From assembly GCA_910583615.1 (NCBI GenBank), contig CAJTXP010000002.1, forward strand, positions 1 through 29,306: DNA of 29,306 nucleotides, given 5' to 3'. The notes under the pieces were generated by a model. That model had not been told where the DNA came from and made no database searches. It saw only the letters and a list, made by a program, of their open reading frames with translations. The translations under genes were made by a program, and so were the position numbers. Source of the stretch: an uncultured Lachnospiraceae bacterium. GTDB lineage: Bacteria; Bacillota; Clostridia; Lachnospirales; Lachnospiraceae. Each line of letters starts with the position of its first letter. Position 1 is the first letter of the stretch. Positions 6,925 through 14,216 of the stretch are shown here, one piece after another.

Positions 6925-9006
6925 TTATGTTTGATTGTCTGTTTCACTGCCTGTTTTCTTTGTTCTCCTGTCTTTTTTGGCAGAAGCCTTTTCCGGATTT
7001 TTATACCAGGAAGCTGCCGCTTCAAAATACGGCTGCATGGCATAATGCTGCCTGCTGCCCAGCACCTGTTCTGTCCGGCTTCTTACAAAATGCTCCAGCT
7101 TTCCCATATATTCTTCAGACGTGATCTCTCCATTCGCCACATAGGTGAGTCCTTTCTCCCAGCTGGCCGTCAGTTCCGGGTTCAGCAGAGAACGAATCGA
7201 TACATTCACCACATCAAAGATGTTTTCTCCAAGCAGCGTGGGCGTAATGATCTGCGTCTTCTTATTCAGCGCAATATACTTGATATTGACCAGCTTTTTC
7301 AGAATCTCCGCCCTGGTCGCACTGGTACCGATCCCGCTTCCCTTGATCTGAGCGCGCAGATCTTCGTCCTCGATCAACTGTCCGGCATTTTCCATGGCGA
7401 GAATCATGGAGCCGGAATTATAGCGTTTGGGAGGCGACGTTTCTCCTTCTTTCAGCTTTGCGCCTTTCACCGGAAGCTTCATTCCTTTTCGAAGTTTCAA
7501 AAGAGTCTCCTGCATGTCTTTGTCGCAGCCTGTCTCTTCCTCCTCTTCCTCTCCTTTTTTCTTCTTACTGTCATATGTATTCGGCGTAACCTTCAGGTAT
7601 CCGTCTTCCTGAAGGATCCGGAAATTCGAGAAAAACCGCTCCTTCTCCATCTGTGTCACCAGCGCAGTCTTCTGATAGACTGCAGGCGGATAGAAGATGC
7701 TTAAAAAGCGTCGGACGATCGTCTCATACACCTGCTGCCCGGTGGCCGAAACGCTTCGAAGCGCCGAAAGTCCCTGTCCGGTGGGAATGATCGCATAGTG
7801 ATCCGTGATCTGTTTATCGTTGGTATACCGGCTTTTACCGATTTCCTTATAACTGCCCGCCGTAAGGATCTCCTGCGCAAAGGCGGCGGCCGGCGCATAC
7901 TGGACAAGCCCTTTCAGGTTCCGGCCGATCTCCTTTGCCACCGCGCTGGACAGTACTCTGGCATCTGTTCTCGGATAAGTGACCAGCTTCTTCTCATACA
8001 GCTCCTGCACCAGCTTCAGCGTCTCGTCCGGGCTGATCTTAAACCGTTTTGAACATTCGTTCTGCAGTTCCGCCAGGTTATACAAAAGCGGGGCATAACG
8101 CGTCTCTTTCTTCCGCTCCACGGACACCACCAGCGCTTCCTGCGGCACGATTCCCTTCAGCATTCCAATCAGCGCTTCTGCGTCTTCCACTTTTTTAAAA
8201 CCATTCTCTTTATACAACAGCGGGGACTGGTAATAAGCGCTGCCTTCCACCGCCCGCCATTCGCCGGCAAAGCTCTTTCCTTCCAGTTCCTGCATCAGCA
8301 GCACCCGGTAAAACGGCGTCTTTACAAAACTTCGGATCTCCCGCTCCCTGCGGACCACCATGCCAAGCACGCAGGTCATGACCCTTCCCACCGAGATCAC
8401 GGTCCGGTCTGTATTCTGAAAGCCTGAAACTGCGCGGCCGTACTGAAGCGTCAGAAGCCTGGAAAAGTTGATTCCCATCAGATAGTCTTCTTTCGCCCGC
8501 AGATATGCAGAGTCCGACAGATGATCATATTCTGAAAGATCCTTTGCTTCCCGGATTCCCCGTAAGATCTCCTCCTCCGTCTGGGAATCAATCCAGACTC
8601 TTTTCCTCTGCTTTCCCTTTACGCCTGCCATCTGTTCCACCAGCCGGTAAATGTACTCTCCTTCGCGGCCGGAGTCCGTGCACACGTAGATACAGTCCAC
8701 ATCCTTCCGGTTCAGAAGTCCGCTGACCGTCGTATACTGTTTTTTCACGCCGTCGATCACTTCATACTTCCATTCCTTCGGAAGAAACGGAAGCGTCGCA
8801 AGCGACCATCTTCTGTATTTCTCATCATAGGCCTCCGGATAGCTCATGGTGACCAGATGCCCTACGCACCAGGTGACAATGACATCCTCCGATTCCATGT
8901 ATCCATCCTGTTTTCTCGCATTCAGCTTCAAGGCCCTGGCAAACTCCTGCGCCACGCTGGGCTTTTCCGCTATAAATAAATTTTTACCCATGTCCTCCTC
9001 TTTCAT
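6925..9006 (-). CDS. topB: DNA topoisomerase III (type IA)
   Basis: Type IA topoisomerase of 693 residues, which cuts one DNA strand and passes another to relax negative supercoils or separate linked duplexes. The Toprim domain starts at NLFIAEKPSVAQ and carries the metal motif TDSGREGE (110-117). SVGRVMT (205-211) is the usual SxGRVQT segment. The catalytic tyrosine is Tyr344 in LVTYPRTD, and DHYAIIPT lies further on. The C-terminus is short and basic with no visible zinc-ribbon cysteines, as in TopB rather than TopA. The ATG at 9006 has AGGAG 7 bases upstream; a second ATG (codon 6) has AGGAGG too close to it. First gene of a five-gene minus-strand run. Confidence 0.93.
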   Translation of the reverse strand: MKEEDMGKNLFIAEKPSVAQEFARALKLNARKQDGYMESEDVIVTWCVGHLVTMSYPEAYDEKYRRWSLATLPFLPKEWKYEVIDGVKKQYTTVSGLLNRKDVDCIYVCTDSGREGEYIYRLVEQMAGVKGKQRKRVWIDSQTEEEILRGIREAKDLSEYDHLSDSAYLRAKEDYLMGINFSRLLTLQYGRAVSGFQNTDRTVISVGRVMTCVLGMVVRREREIRSFVKTPFYRVLLMQELEGKSFAGEWRAVEGSAYYQSPLLYKENGFKKVEDAEALIGMLKGIVPQEALVVSVERKKETRYAPLLYNLAELQNECSKRFKISPDETLKLVQELYEKKLVTYPRTDARVLSSAVAKEIGRNLKGLVQYAPAAAFAQEILTAGSYKEIGKSRYTNDKQITDHYAIIPTGQGLSALRSVSATGQQVYETIVRRFLSIFYPPAVYQKTALVTQMEKERFFSNFRILQEDGYLKVTPNTYDSKKKKGEEEEEETGCDKDMQETLLKLRKGMKLPVKGAKLKEGETSPPKRYNSGSMILAMENAGQLIEDEDLRAQIKGSGIGTSATRAEILKKLVNIKYIALNKKTQIITPTLLGENIFDVVNVSIRSLLNPELTASWEKGLTYVANGEITSEEYMGKLEHFVRSRTEQVLGSRQHYAMQPYFEAAASWYKNPEKASAKKDRRTKKTGSETDNQT

Positions 9007-9022
9007 CTATTTTCTCCTGTGA

Positions 9023-9048
9023 AAGTATAGCACATTTGTGGTATACTT
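9023..9048. promoter_or_regulatory. Palindromic divergent promoter/operator between topB and tmcAL
   Basis: Arms AAGTATAGCACA (9023-9034) and TGTGGTATACTT (9037-9048) are reverse complements except for one position, with TT between. Each arm carries a TATACT -10 candidate preceded by TG, one for each direction. For topB a TAGACA -35 box lies 18 bases above its TATACT. Either promoter would give a very short leader, only a few bases before the Shine-Dalgarno sequence. Confidence 0.55.
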
Positions 9049-9076
9049 GTCTATAAAGGAGATTTACAGAAGTCTT

Positions 9077-10255
9077 ATGAACATTGTCGGTATTATAGCA
9101 GAATACAATCCATTTCATTATGGTCACGCTTTCCATCTGGCGCAGGCCCGCCGTATCACCGGCGCCTCCCATGTCATCGTCGTTATGAGCGGCAACTATG
9201 TCCAGCGGGGAGTCCCTGCCATGTTTGACAAATACACCCGTGCGCACGCCGCGCTCCTTGGCGGCGCCGATCTCGTGCTGGAACTGCCGCCGGGTACTGC
9301 AACCGGCAGTGCAGAGCATTTTGCCAAAGGAGCCGTCGGGCTTCTTGCTGCAACCGGGGTCGTCACGGACCTGTGCTTTGGAAGCGAATGCGGGGACATC
9401 ACGGCGCTGACGCGTCCTGCCCGAATACTGGCAGAGGAACCGGATGCATACCGAAAACTTCTGAAGGAATTTTTACGCGCCGGAAACTCTTTCCCCAGAG
9501 CACGGATGCTGGCTCTCCACCAGTTCGATCCCGCGGTCCCGCAGAATCTTCTGAAGGACCCCAACAATCTTCTGGGTATCGAATATCTGAAGGCAGTATA
9601 TTGTCAGAACCTTCCCCTGCGGACACATACCATCCGCCGTACAGGTGCATCCTATCATGATTATCAGATGAATTCCGCGGCTTTTTCTTCCGCCGGCGGG
9701 ATCCGGAAGGCGTTTTTGGAAAGCCATGGAGATATCACGTCTGATATCCGGACACAGCTTCCCTTCGCTGAAATCTATCTGCCATACCATGGAAAGATAC
9801 CCGTTACCGAAGATGCATTTTCCCTTCTTCTCCTGGAACGCCTGATTCGCGATCCTTCCGAAGATCTGAGCCTGTATTTCGATGTGACGGAGGAACTTGC
9901 AAACCGTATTCAAAACCATGTAGATGATTTTATATCTTTTTCCCGGTTTACGGACCTGTTAAAAACAAAAAACCTGACCAGAACTTCCGTAAGCCGGGCG
10001 CTTCTGCACATTCTTCTTGGAATCCGAAAGCAGGAAACAGCAGGTGTCCTGCGCGTTCTTGGATTTCGCAGGGAAGCGGCGCCTCTGTTAAAAGAACTGA
10101 CCCTTCACGGGCAGCTGCCTCTTTTCATTTCCCGCCCGGACGCGGCGCTCCCGGCATACTGGTTTTATGCAGACCGGCTTTATGAGCATGTCCGTTCTCT
10201 TCTGCACGGACAGCCTTTCCAGAATGAATTCCGGAGAAAAACGCTCGTAATCTGA
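9077..10255 (+). CDS. tmcAL: tRNA(Met) cytidine acetate ligase TmcAL
   Basis: Member of the YlbM/TmcAL family, 392 residues. TmcAL uses acetate and ATP to make N4-acetylcytidine at wobble C34 of elongator tRNA-Met, which helps AUG be read correctly. The nucleotidyltransferase-like N-terminus is intact: MNIVGIIAEYNPFHYGHAFH holds the HxGH-type adenylation motif. It is followed by VIVVMSGNYVQRGVPAMFDKYTRA and LVLELPPGTATGSAEHFAKGAV, both highly characteristic. The frame is open from 9038, but the conserved start MNIVGIIAEYNPFH fixes the ATG at 9077. The AAGGAG upstream (about 9056-9061) is then 15 bases away, an unusually long spacing. It is transcribed divergently from topB and followed after 19 bases by a sensor kinase. 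Confidence 0.93.
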   Translation: MNIVGIIAEYNPFHYGHAFHLAQARRITGASHVIVVMSGNYVQRGVPAMFDKYTRAHAALLGGADLVLELPPGTATGSAEHFAKGAVGLLAATGVVTDLCFGSECGDITALTRPARILAEEPDAYRKLLKEFLRAGNSFPRARMLALHQFDPAVPQNLLKDPNNLLGIEYLKAVYCQNLPLRTHTIRRTGASYHDYQMNSAAFSSAGGIRKAFLESHGDITSDIRTQLPFAEIYLPYHGKIPVTEDAFSLLLLERLIRDPSEDLSLYFDVTEELANRIQNHVDDFISFSRFTDLLKTKNLTRTSVSRALLHILLGIRKQETAGVLRVLGFRREAAPLLKELTLHGQLPLFISRPDAALPAYWFYADRLYEHVRSLLHGQPFQNEFRRKTLVI

Positions 10256-10274
10256 ATCAGAAAAGGAGAAACCC

Positions 10275-11417
10275 TTGAAAAAATATATCTGGAATCTGTT
10301 TACACATTTTGCAGAAACCATTTCCCGCACCCATACGTTTCATGCACATTTCAGCCTCCTGTACACGATCGGCGTAACCGCTCTGGCAACGCTGGCTGCA
10401 TCCTTCCACCACCGAATCAACCCTTCAGGCACTGCAAATATCAGTCTGATCTACATTCTGGCAATCATTCTGATCTCCAATCACACGGACAAATACCGTT
10501 ATGGGATTCTTGCTGCCATTTTCAGCGTGTTTTCCATCAACTATCTGTACACCTATCCGTTTTATGAATTTAATTTTACCATGACCGGATATCCCTTCAC
10601 GTTCCTTGTCATGTATTTCATCTCCATCCTGACCAGCGCCACCACCTTTCATTCCAAGGATCAGGCGTCCAAAATCCAGGAGGGGGAAAAACTGCTGATG
10701 GAAGCGGAAAAGGAAAAGCTGCGCGCCAACCTTCTACGGGCTGTCTCACACGATCTTCGGACGCCTCTCACCAGCATGATCGGCGCAAGCTCCTCTTATC
10801 TGGATAATGAGGCCTCCCTCACCCCGGATGAAAAAAGAGAACTTGTGGGGCAGATTCATGAAGATGCCCACTGGCTGCTGCATATGGTGGAAAACCTTCT
10901 GTCCGTCACCCGGATCACGGAGGGCGGAACAAATGTATTGAAAAAATCACCGGAAGCCGTAGAGGAAATTCTGTTTGATGCAATTGCCACCGCCAGAAAA
11001 CGTTATCCTGATCTGCAGATCCACATGCAGCTGCCGGACGATTTTCTGATTGCTCCCATGGATCCGATGCTGATCAAGCAGGTGATTCTGAATCTGTTTG
11101 AAAATTCTTATTACCATGCCCACAGCATCCGGCCTGTAGACTGTACGCTTGACAACAACGAATATTTTGTCTGTATTCACATCCGGGATTACGGAAACGG
11201 CATCCCGCCGGAAAAGCTTGAAAGCATTTTTGACGCTGCTCCTTCCGCGCCCACTTCCGCCGCAGATACCCGAAAAGGAATGGGAATCGGACTGTCGATC
11301 TGCAAGGCCATCGTGACAGCCCATGGCGGAGAGATCCGGGCACAGAACCATCCGGATGGAGCCGAATTTTATTTTACACTGCCGAAGGAGGATATTCATT
11401 ATGAATCAGATGATTAA
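10275..11417 (+). CDS. KdpD-like sensor histidine kinase (DUF4118), N-terminally short
   Basis: Sensor kinase of 380 residues resembling the C-terminal half of KdpD. Three or four membrane helices (about 27-125) carry the DUF4118 pattern FSVFSINYLYTYPFYEFNFT. A HisKA domain follows, with RAVSHDLRTPLTSMIGASS (His159), then N-box NLFENSYYHA and G-box GMGIGLS. The cytoplasmic KdpD sensor and USP-like domains of classical KdpD (about 400 residues) are missing. That is common in Firmicutes, where such kinases need not sense potassium. The start is a TTG with AAGGAG 8 bases upstream; no ATG fits. It overlaps the regulator gene by 17 bases and follows tmcAL closely, so all three are probably co-transcribed. 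No kdpFABC genes are present. Confidence 0.9.
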   Translation: MKKYIWNLFTHFAETISRTHTFHAHFSLLYTIGVTALATLAASFHHRINPSGTANISLIYILAIILISNHTDKYRYGILAAIFSVFSINYLYTYPFYEFNFTMTGYPFTFLVMYFISILTSATTFHSKDQASKIQEGEKLLMEAEKEKLRANLLRAVSHDLRTPLTSMIGASSSYLDNEASLTPDEKRELVGQIHEDAHWLLHMVENLLSVTRITEGGTNVLKKSPEAVEEILFDAIATARKRYPDLQIHMQLPDDFLIAPMDPMLIKQVILNLFENSYYHAHSIRPVDCTLDNNEYFVCIHIRDYGNGIPPEKLESIFDAAPSAPTSAADTRKGMGIGLSICKAIVTAHGGEIRAQNHPDGAEFYFTLPKEDIHYESDD

Positions 11418-12105
11418 GATCCTTGTAATAGAAGATGAGAAAAACATCCGGAATTTCATCGCCTCTGTACTGACTGCCCAGAAATATCAGGTCATTTTGG
11501 CAGTCACCGGAAGGGAAGGCCTGTCTTTGGCCGCTTCCCGGTGTCCGGACCTGATCCTTCTGGATCTGGGGCTTCCGGATATGGACGGCCTGTCCGTAAT
11601 TGACAGGCTGCGGGAATGGACCAGCGTTCCGATTATCGTAATCTCTGCAAGAATCCAGGAAGAAGACAAGGTTCAGGCGCTGGACCAGGGAGCAGACGAT
11701 TATATCACGAAGCCGTTTGGGAATTCAGAACTGCTGGCGCGTATCCGGACGGCTCTGCGACACAGCAGTCAGATGCAGACAGACGTCCTTCTCTCCAACC
11801 GTCCCTACCATTCCGGAGGTCTGACGATTGATTTTGAAAAACACCTGGTTCTTCGCGACGGAGCGGAGATCCATCTGACCCAGAATGAATTCCGGATCGT
11901 CTCGCTGCTGGCAAGAAACTGCGGCAAAGTCCTTTTGTATGACCGCCTGATCGAACATATCTGGGGACCCTATTCGGAAAATGACAATACGATCCTCCGG
12001 GTTCATATGGCAAATATCCGCAGAAAGATCGAGCCGAATCCGGCAGAGCCCATCTATATTTTTACAGAGATCGGAGTGGGCTACCGGATGGCGGAAGAAG
12101 ACTGA
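11401..12105 (+). CDS. KdpE-like OmpR-family response regulator
   Basis: Response regulator of 234 residues, partner of the upstream kinase. The receiver has IEDE (11-12 acidic pair), phospho-acceptor Asp55 in LILLDLGLPDMDG and the lysine in DDYITKPF. The C-terminal winged helix includes LTQNEFRIVSLLARN and ILRVHMANIRRKIEPNP, ending GVGYRMAEED. Sequence style is closest to KdpE. The frame extends to 11323, but AAGGAGG lies 9 bases before the ATG at 11401 and the receiver begins there. The stop codon is followed within 4 bases by a half copy of the palindromic repeat. Regulatory targets are unknown, because no potassium transporter gene is nearby. Confidence 0.92.
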   Translation: MNQMIKILVIEDEKNIRNFIASVLTAQKYQVILAVTGREGLSLAASRCPDLILLDLGLPDMDGLSVIDRLREWTSVPIIVISARIQEEDKVQALDQGADDYITKPFGNSELLARIRTALRHSSQMQTDVLLSNRPYHSGGLTIDFEKHLVLRDGAEIHLTQNEFRIVSLLARNCGKVLLYDRLIEHIWGPYSENDNTILRVHMANIRRKIEPNPAEPIYIFTEIGVGYRMAEED

Positions 12106-12108
12106 AAA

Positions 12109-12231
12109 ATTCGGACCCGTCTGTTCGTCTGTGACGGACAAAACGACTCCGATGTCCGTTCCAGTCCACACAGCGCCCAGAGCACACAGGTCTGGGATGC
12201 GGACCGCCCCACTCCGTGCGTGGACCGCAAC
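12109..12231. repeat. Half palindromic repeat (copy C) abutting the regulator stop codon
   Basis: Starting 4 bases after the stop codon, the sequence ATTCGGAC...GTCTGTTCGTCTGTGACGG matches the centre of copy E (20780-20996), read in reverse orientation. It continues through the core (CCAGTCCACACAGCG) to a terminus ending GACCGCAAC at 12231. The other arm is absent, so this is a centre-to-end half element. The terminus is followed at once by seven A residues, the T-tail of a minus-strand terminator. Long ORFs reading through it (12062-12352 on the minus strand, for example) are not credible genes. Confidence 0.88.
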
Positions 12232-12293
12232 AAAAAAAGACGCTCCCCTGAGGAAGCAGGAGGTTCAGGAAACCTGCGCCACAGGGGAGTGTC
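12232..12293 (-). terminator. Rho-independent terminator of the riboswitch transcript
   Basis: On the minus strand GACACTCCCCTG (12293-12282) pairs with CAGGGGAGCGTC (12250-12239), 11 of 12 positions, followed by TTTTTTT (12238-12232). The 31-base loop contains GCAGGTTTCCTG, a perfect complement of the upstream B12 box. No large gene lies between the riboswitch and this terminator. Confidence 0.82.
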
Positions 12294-12326
12294 TGTCTTC
12301 CGGATGCGCCATTCAACCGCGCTTTT

Positions 12327-12428
12327 TCATGGAGGATGCGCAGCATATACATCCGGTTTTATATCTGTGCATGACTGCATGAGATTCATGAACAACAGTA
12401 TGCCTGCTCCGTATACAGATGAGCGCAT
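12327..12428 (-). CDS. Possible 33-aa peptide downstream of the cobalamin riboswitch
   Basis: The only ORF with an ATG and a passable ribosome binding site (AAGGCGG about 9 bases upstream) between the riboswitch and its terminator. It starts MRSSVYGAGILLFMNLMQSC, so the N-terminal part is hydrophobic and ends in a cysteine, weakly like a membrane or lipoprotein leader. The remainder is short and polar. I recognise no family. It may be a real B12-regulated small protein, a remnant of a truncated gene, or chance within a small RNA. Transcription would come from the promoter at 12727-12755. Confidence 0.3.
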   Translation of the reverse strand: MRSSVYGAGILLFMNLMQSCTDIKPDVYAAHPP

Positions 12429-12465
12429 ACTTTAAGCCGCCTTAACCCACAAGCCGACCATTCAG

Positions 12466-12490
12466 GACAGGAAGCGCCATTCTTCCTGTC
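12466..12490 (-). ncRNA. Stable hairpin in the riboswitch transcript
   Basis: A perfect 9-bp stem, GACAGGAAG with CTTCCTGTC, encloses the loop AATGGCG (minus-strand sense), 39 bases after the riboswitch P1. No T-tract follows, so it is not a simple terminator. The sequence GAATGGCGC(T/A)TCC, covering the loop, occurs again at 12302-12314 just before the terminator, where a weaker stem presents the same loop. Confidence 0.6.
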
Positions 12491-12528
12491 TGTTGGATGT
12501 AAAGCCCTGCACGGAAGCTCATCTCACA

Positions 12529-12704
12529 TGTCAAGCAGGTTTCCTGGCTTACGGATCAAATGTCTGCCTTCCCCTTCTCGCATGTCTTTTATAAAATCCA
12601 TGGGTTCTGCAATGGGATATTGAAAGCAGGCTCTCCGAATACAGTGACCGGATCGTTCAGGACTCGCACCTGATTCCCTTTTCGCACACAGTGCGCACTT
12701 GACA
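12529..12704 (-). promoter_or_regulatory. Cobalamin (B12) riboswitch aptamer
   Basis: The minus-strand RNA carries the conserved cobalamin riboswitch parts in order. GGGAATCAGGTGCGAGTCC lies near the 5' end, then CCGGTCACTGTATTCGG (the CCGCCACUGUGA-like core), then GAGAAGGGGAAGGCA, then the B12 box CCGTAAGCCAGGAAACCTGC. UGUCAAG (12704-12698) and CUUGACA (12535-12529) form a 7-bp P1 closing stem, which sets the limits given. It lies directly after a consensus promoter. Unusually, no transporter, cobalamin-biosynthesis or B12-dependent gene follows within its transcript; the regulator gene beyond the terminator is on the opposite strand. Confidence 0.93.
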
Positions 12705-12726
12705 CAGCATTCTCTGCACGATAATT

Positions 12727-12755
12727 ATTATAATCCGCGCAGCAAGAACTGTCAA
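12727..12755 (-). promoter_or_regulatory. Perfect sigma-A consensus promoter of the riboswitch RNA
   Basis: TTGACA (12755-12750), a 17-base spacer and TATAAT (12732-12727) match the vegetative consensus at all twelve positions. Transcription would start near 12720, 16 bases before the aptamer's P1. The promoter lies only 26 bases beyond the stop codon of the DUF711 gene. Confidence 0.9.
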
Positions 12756-12780
12756 CCCCTGCATTTAATTCTTAAAGCTG

Positions 12781-14145
12781 TCAATTCTTAAAGCTGTGGA
12801 TCGGCGCCGGTATTCTTCCTCCGCGGTTTATAAACGCTTCACATGAGTATGGACTGACCTGCATGACCGGTGCATATCCAAGCAGTCCGCCAAACTCCAC
12901 CATCTCTCCAACTTTTTTTCCAACGACCGGAATCACCCGGACAGCGGTCGTCTTCTGATTGACCATGCCAATGGCCATCTCATCTGCAATGATGCCCGAG
13001 ATCGTAGACGAACTGGTATCCCCGGGAATGGCAATCATATCAAGTCCTACAGAGCAGACACAGGTCATCGCCTCCAGTTTCTCCAGAGTCAGCGCGCCCG
13101 CCTGTACTGCATCGATCATTCCCTGATCTTCGCTGACTGGAATAAAGGCTCCGCTTAACCCTCCGACATAAGAAGAGGCCATGACCCCGCCTTTTTTCAC
13201 CTGGTCATTCAAGAGCGCCAGCGCCGCTGTCGTTCCCGGCGCCCCTGCATATTCCAGGCCGATCTCCTCCAGGATCTCAGCCACGCTGTCTCCGACCGCA
13301 GGCGTCGGCGCCAGAGAAAGATCAATGATGCCAAAAGGAATTCCCATGCGTCTGGAGGCTTCCTGCGCCACGAGCTGCCCTACTCGCGTAACTTTGAACG
13401 CTGTCTTTTTGATGGTTTCACACAGCACTTCAAAATTTTCCGCGCGTACCTGGGACAATGCGGTTTTCACAACTCCCGGTCCGCTGACGCCTACATTGAT
13501 GACCGCATCCGCCTCCGTTACGCCGTGAAAAGCGCCCGCCATAAAAGGATTGTCATCCGGCGCATTGCAGAATACCACCAGCTTCGCACAGCCAAGAGAA
13601 TCCTGCTCCTTCGTAAGTTCCGCAGTCTCTTTGATGATCTCTCCCATCAGTTTCACTGCATCCATATCGATCCCCGTTTTCGTGGAACCCAGATTCACGG
13701 AACTGCATACCCGGTTCGTCCGGGCAAGCGCTTTTGGAATCGCACGCATCAAGAGCTCATCGCTCTTCGTCATGCCCTTGGATACCAGTGCTGAAAAGCC
13801 TCCCAGGAAATTAACTCCTGCCGTCTCTGCCGCGTGATCCAGCACTTCGGCAAGCTCCACATAATCTTCTGATGTTCTGCAGGCAGATCCTCCGACCAGC
13901 GCAATCGGAGTGACAGAGATTCTTTTATTCACAATCGGAATCCCGTACTGCGACTCAATCGCCTGCCCTGTCGCCACCAGATCCCTGGCAGTATCCGTGA
14001 TCTTCCGGTAAATATTTTTCTTCAATGTCTCCAGATCAGAATCAATGCAGTCCAGAAGACTGATTCCCAGCGTGATCGTCCTGACATCCAGATTTTCCTG
14101 TTCGATCATTTTATTGGTTTCAAGTACCTCTTGAATATTAATCAT
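12781..14145 (-). CDS. PFL/DUF711 family protein (UPF0210)
   Basis: A 454-residue soluble protein of the DUF711 (UPF0210) family, which is related in fold to pyruvate formate-lyase-like proteins but has no established reaction. Characteristic stretches include VRTITLGISLLDC near the N-terminus, RISVTPIALVGG, NLGSTKTGIDMDA, INVGVSGPGVV and GIIDLSLAPTPAVGDSVAEILE. The length is normal for the family. The start at 14145 is chosen because GAGGAGAGG precedes the ATG and homologues begin MINxxEV. The ACT-domain gene lies immediately upstream, the conserved two-gene arrangement in Firmicutes, suggesting that the ACT protein senses a metabolite for it. The last 15 bases of the coding region with its stop are tandemly duplicated just downstream. 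Confidence 0.92.
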   Translation of the reverse strand: MINIQEVLETNKMIEQENLDVRTITLGISLLDCIDSDLETLKKNIYRKITDTARDLVATGQAIESQYGIPIVNKRISVTPIALVGGSACRTSEDYVELAEVLDHAAETAGVNFLGGFSALVSKGMTKSDELLMRAIPKALARTNRVCSSVNLGSTKTGIDMDAVKLMGEIIKETAELTKEQDSLGCAKLVVFCNAPDDNPFMAGAFHGVTEADAVINVGVSGPGVVKTALSQVRAENFEVLCETIKKTAFKVTRVGQLVAQEASRRMGIPFGIIDLSLAPTPAVGDSVAEILEEIGLEYAGAPGTTAALALLNDQVKKGGVMASSYVGGLSGAFIPVSEDQGMIDAVQAGALTLEKLEAMTCVCSVGLDMIAIPGDTSSSTISGIIADEMAIGMVNQKTTAVRVIPVVGKKVGEMVEFGGLLGYAPVMQVSPYSCEAFINRGGRIPAPIHSFKN

Positions 14146-14216
14146 AGCCTCTCCTCTATCTGTCGCTGTTTCCCCTGCGTGTTCCCTGCGGAACACTGCA
14201 GGACAAAATCCCGGTT

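Noticed and set aside
12062..12352. A 96-codon minus-strand ORF after the riboswitch
   Set aside because: It reads straight through the terminator hairpin and the repeat half element, and its second half is translated repeat sequence. Not a credible gene.
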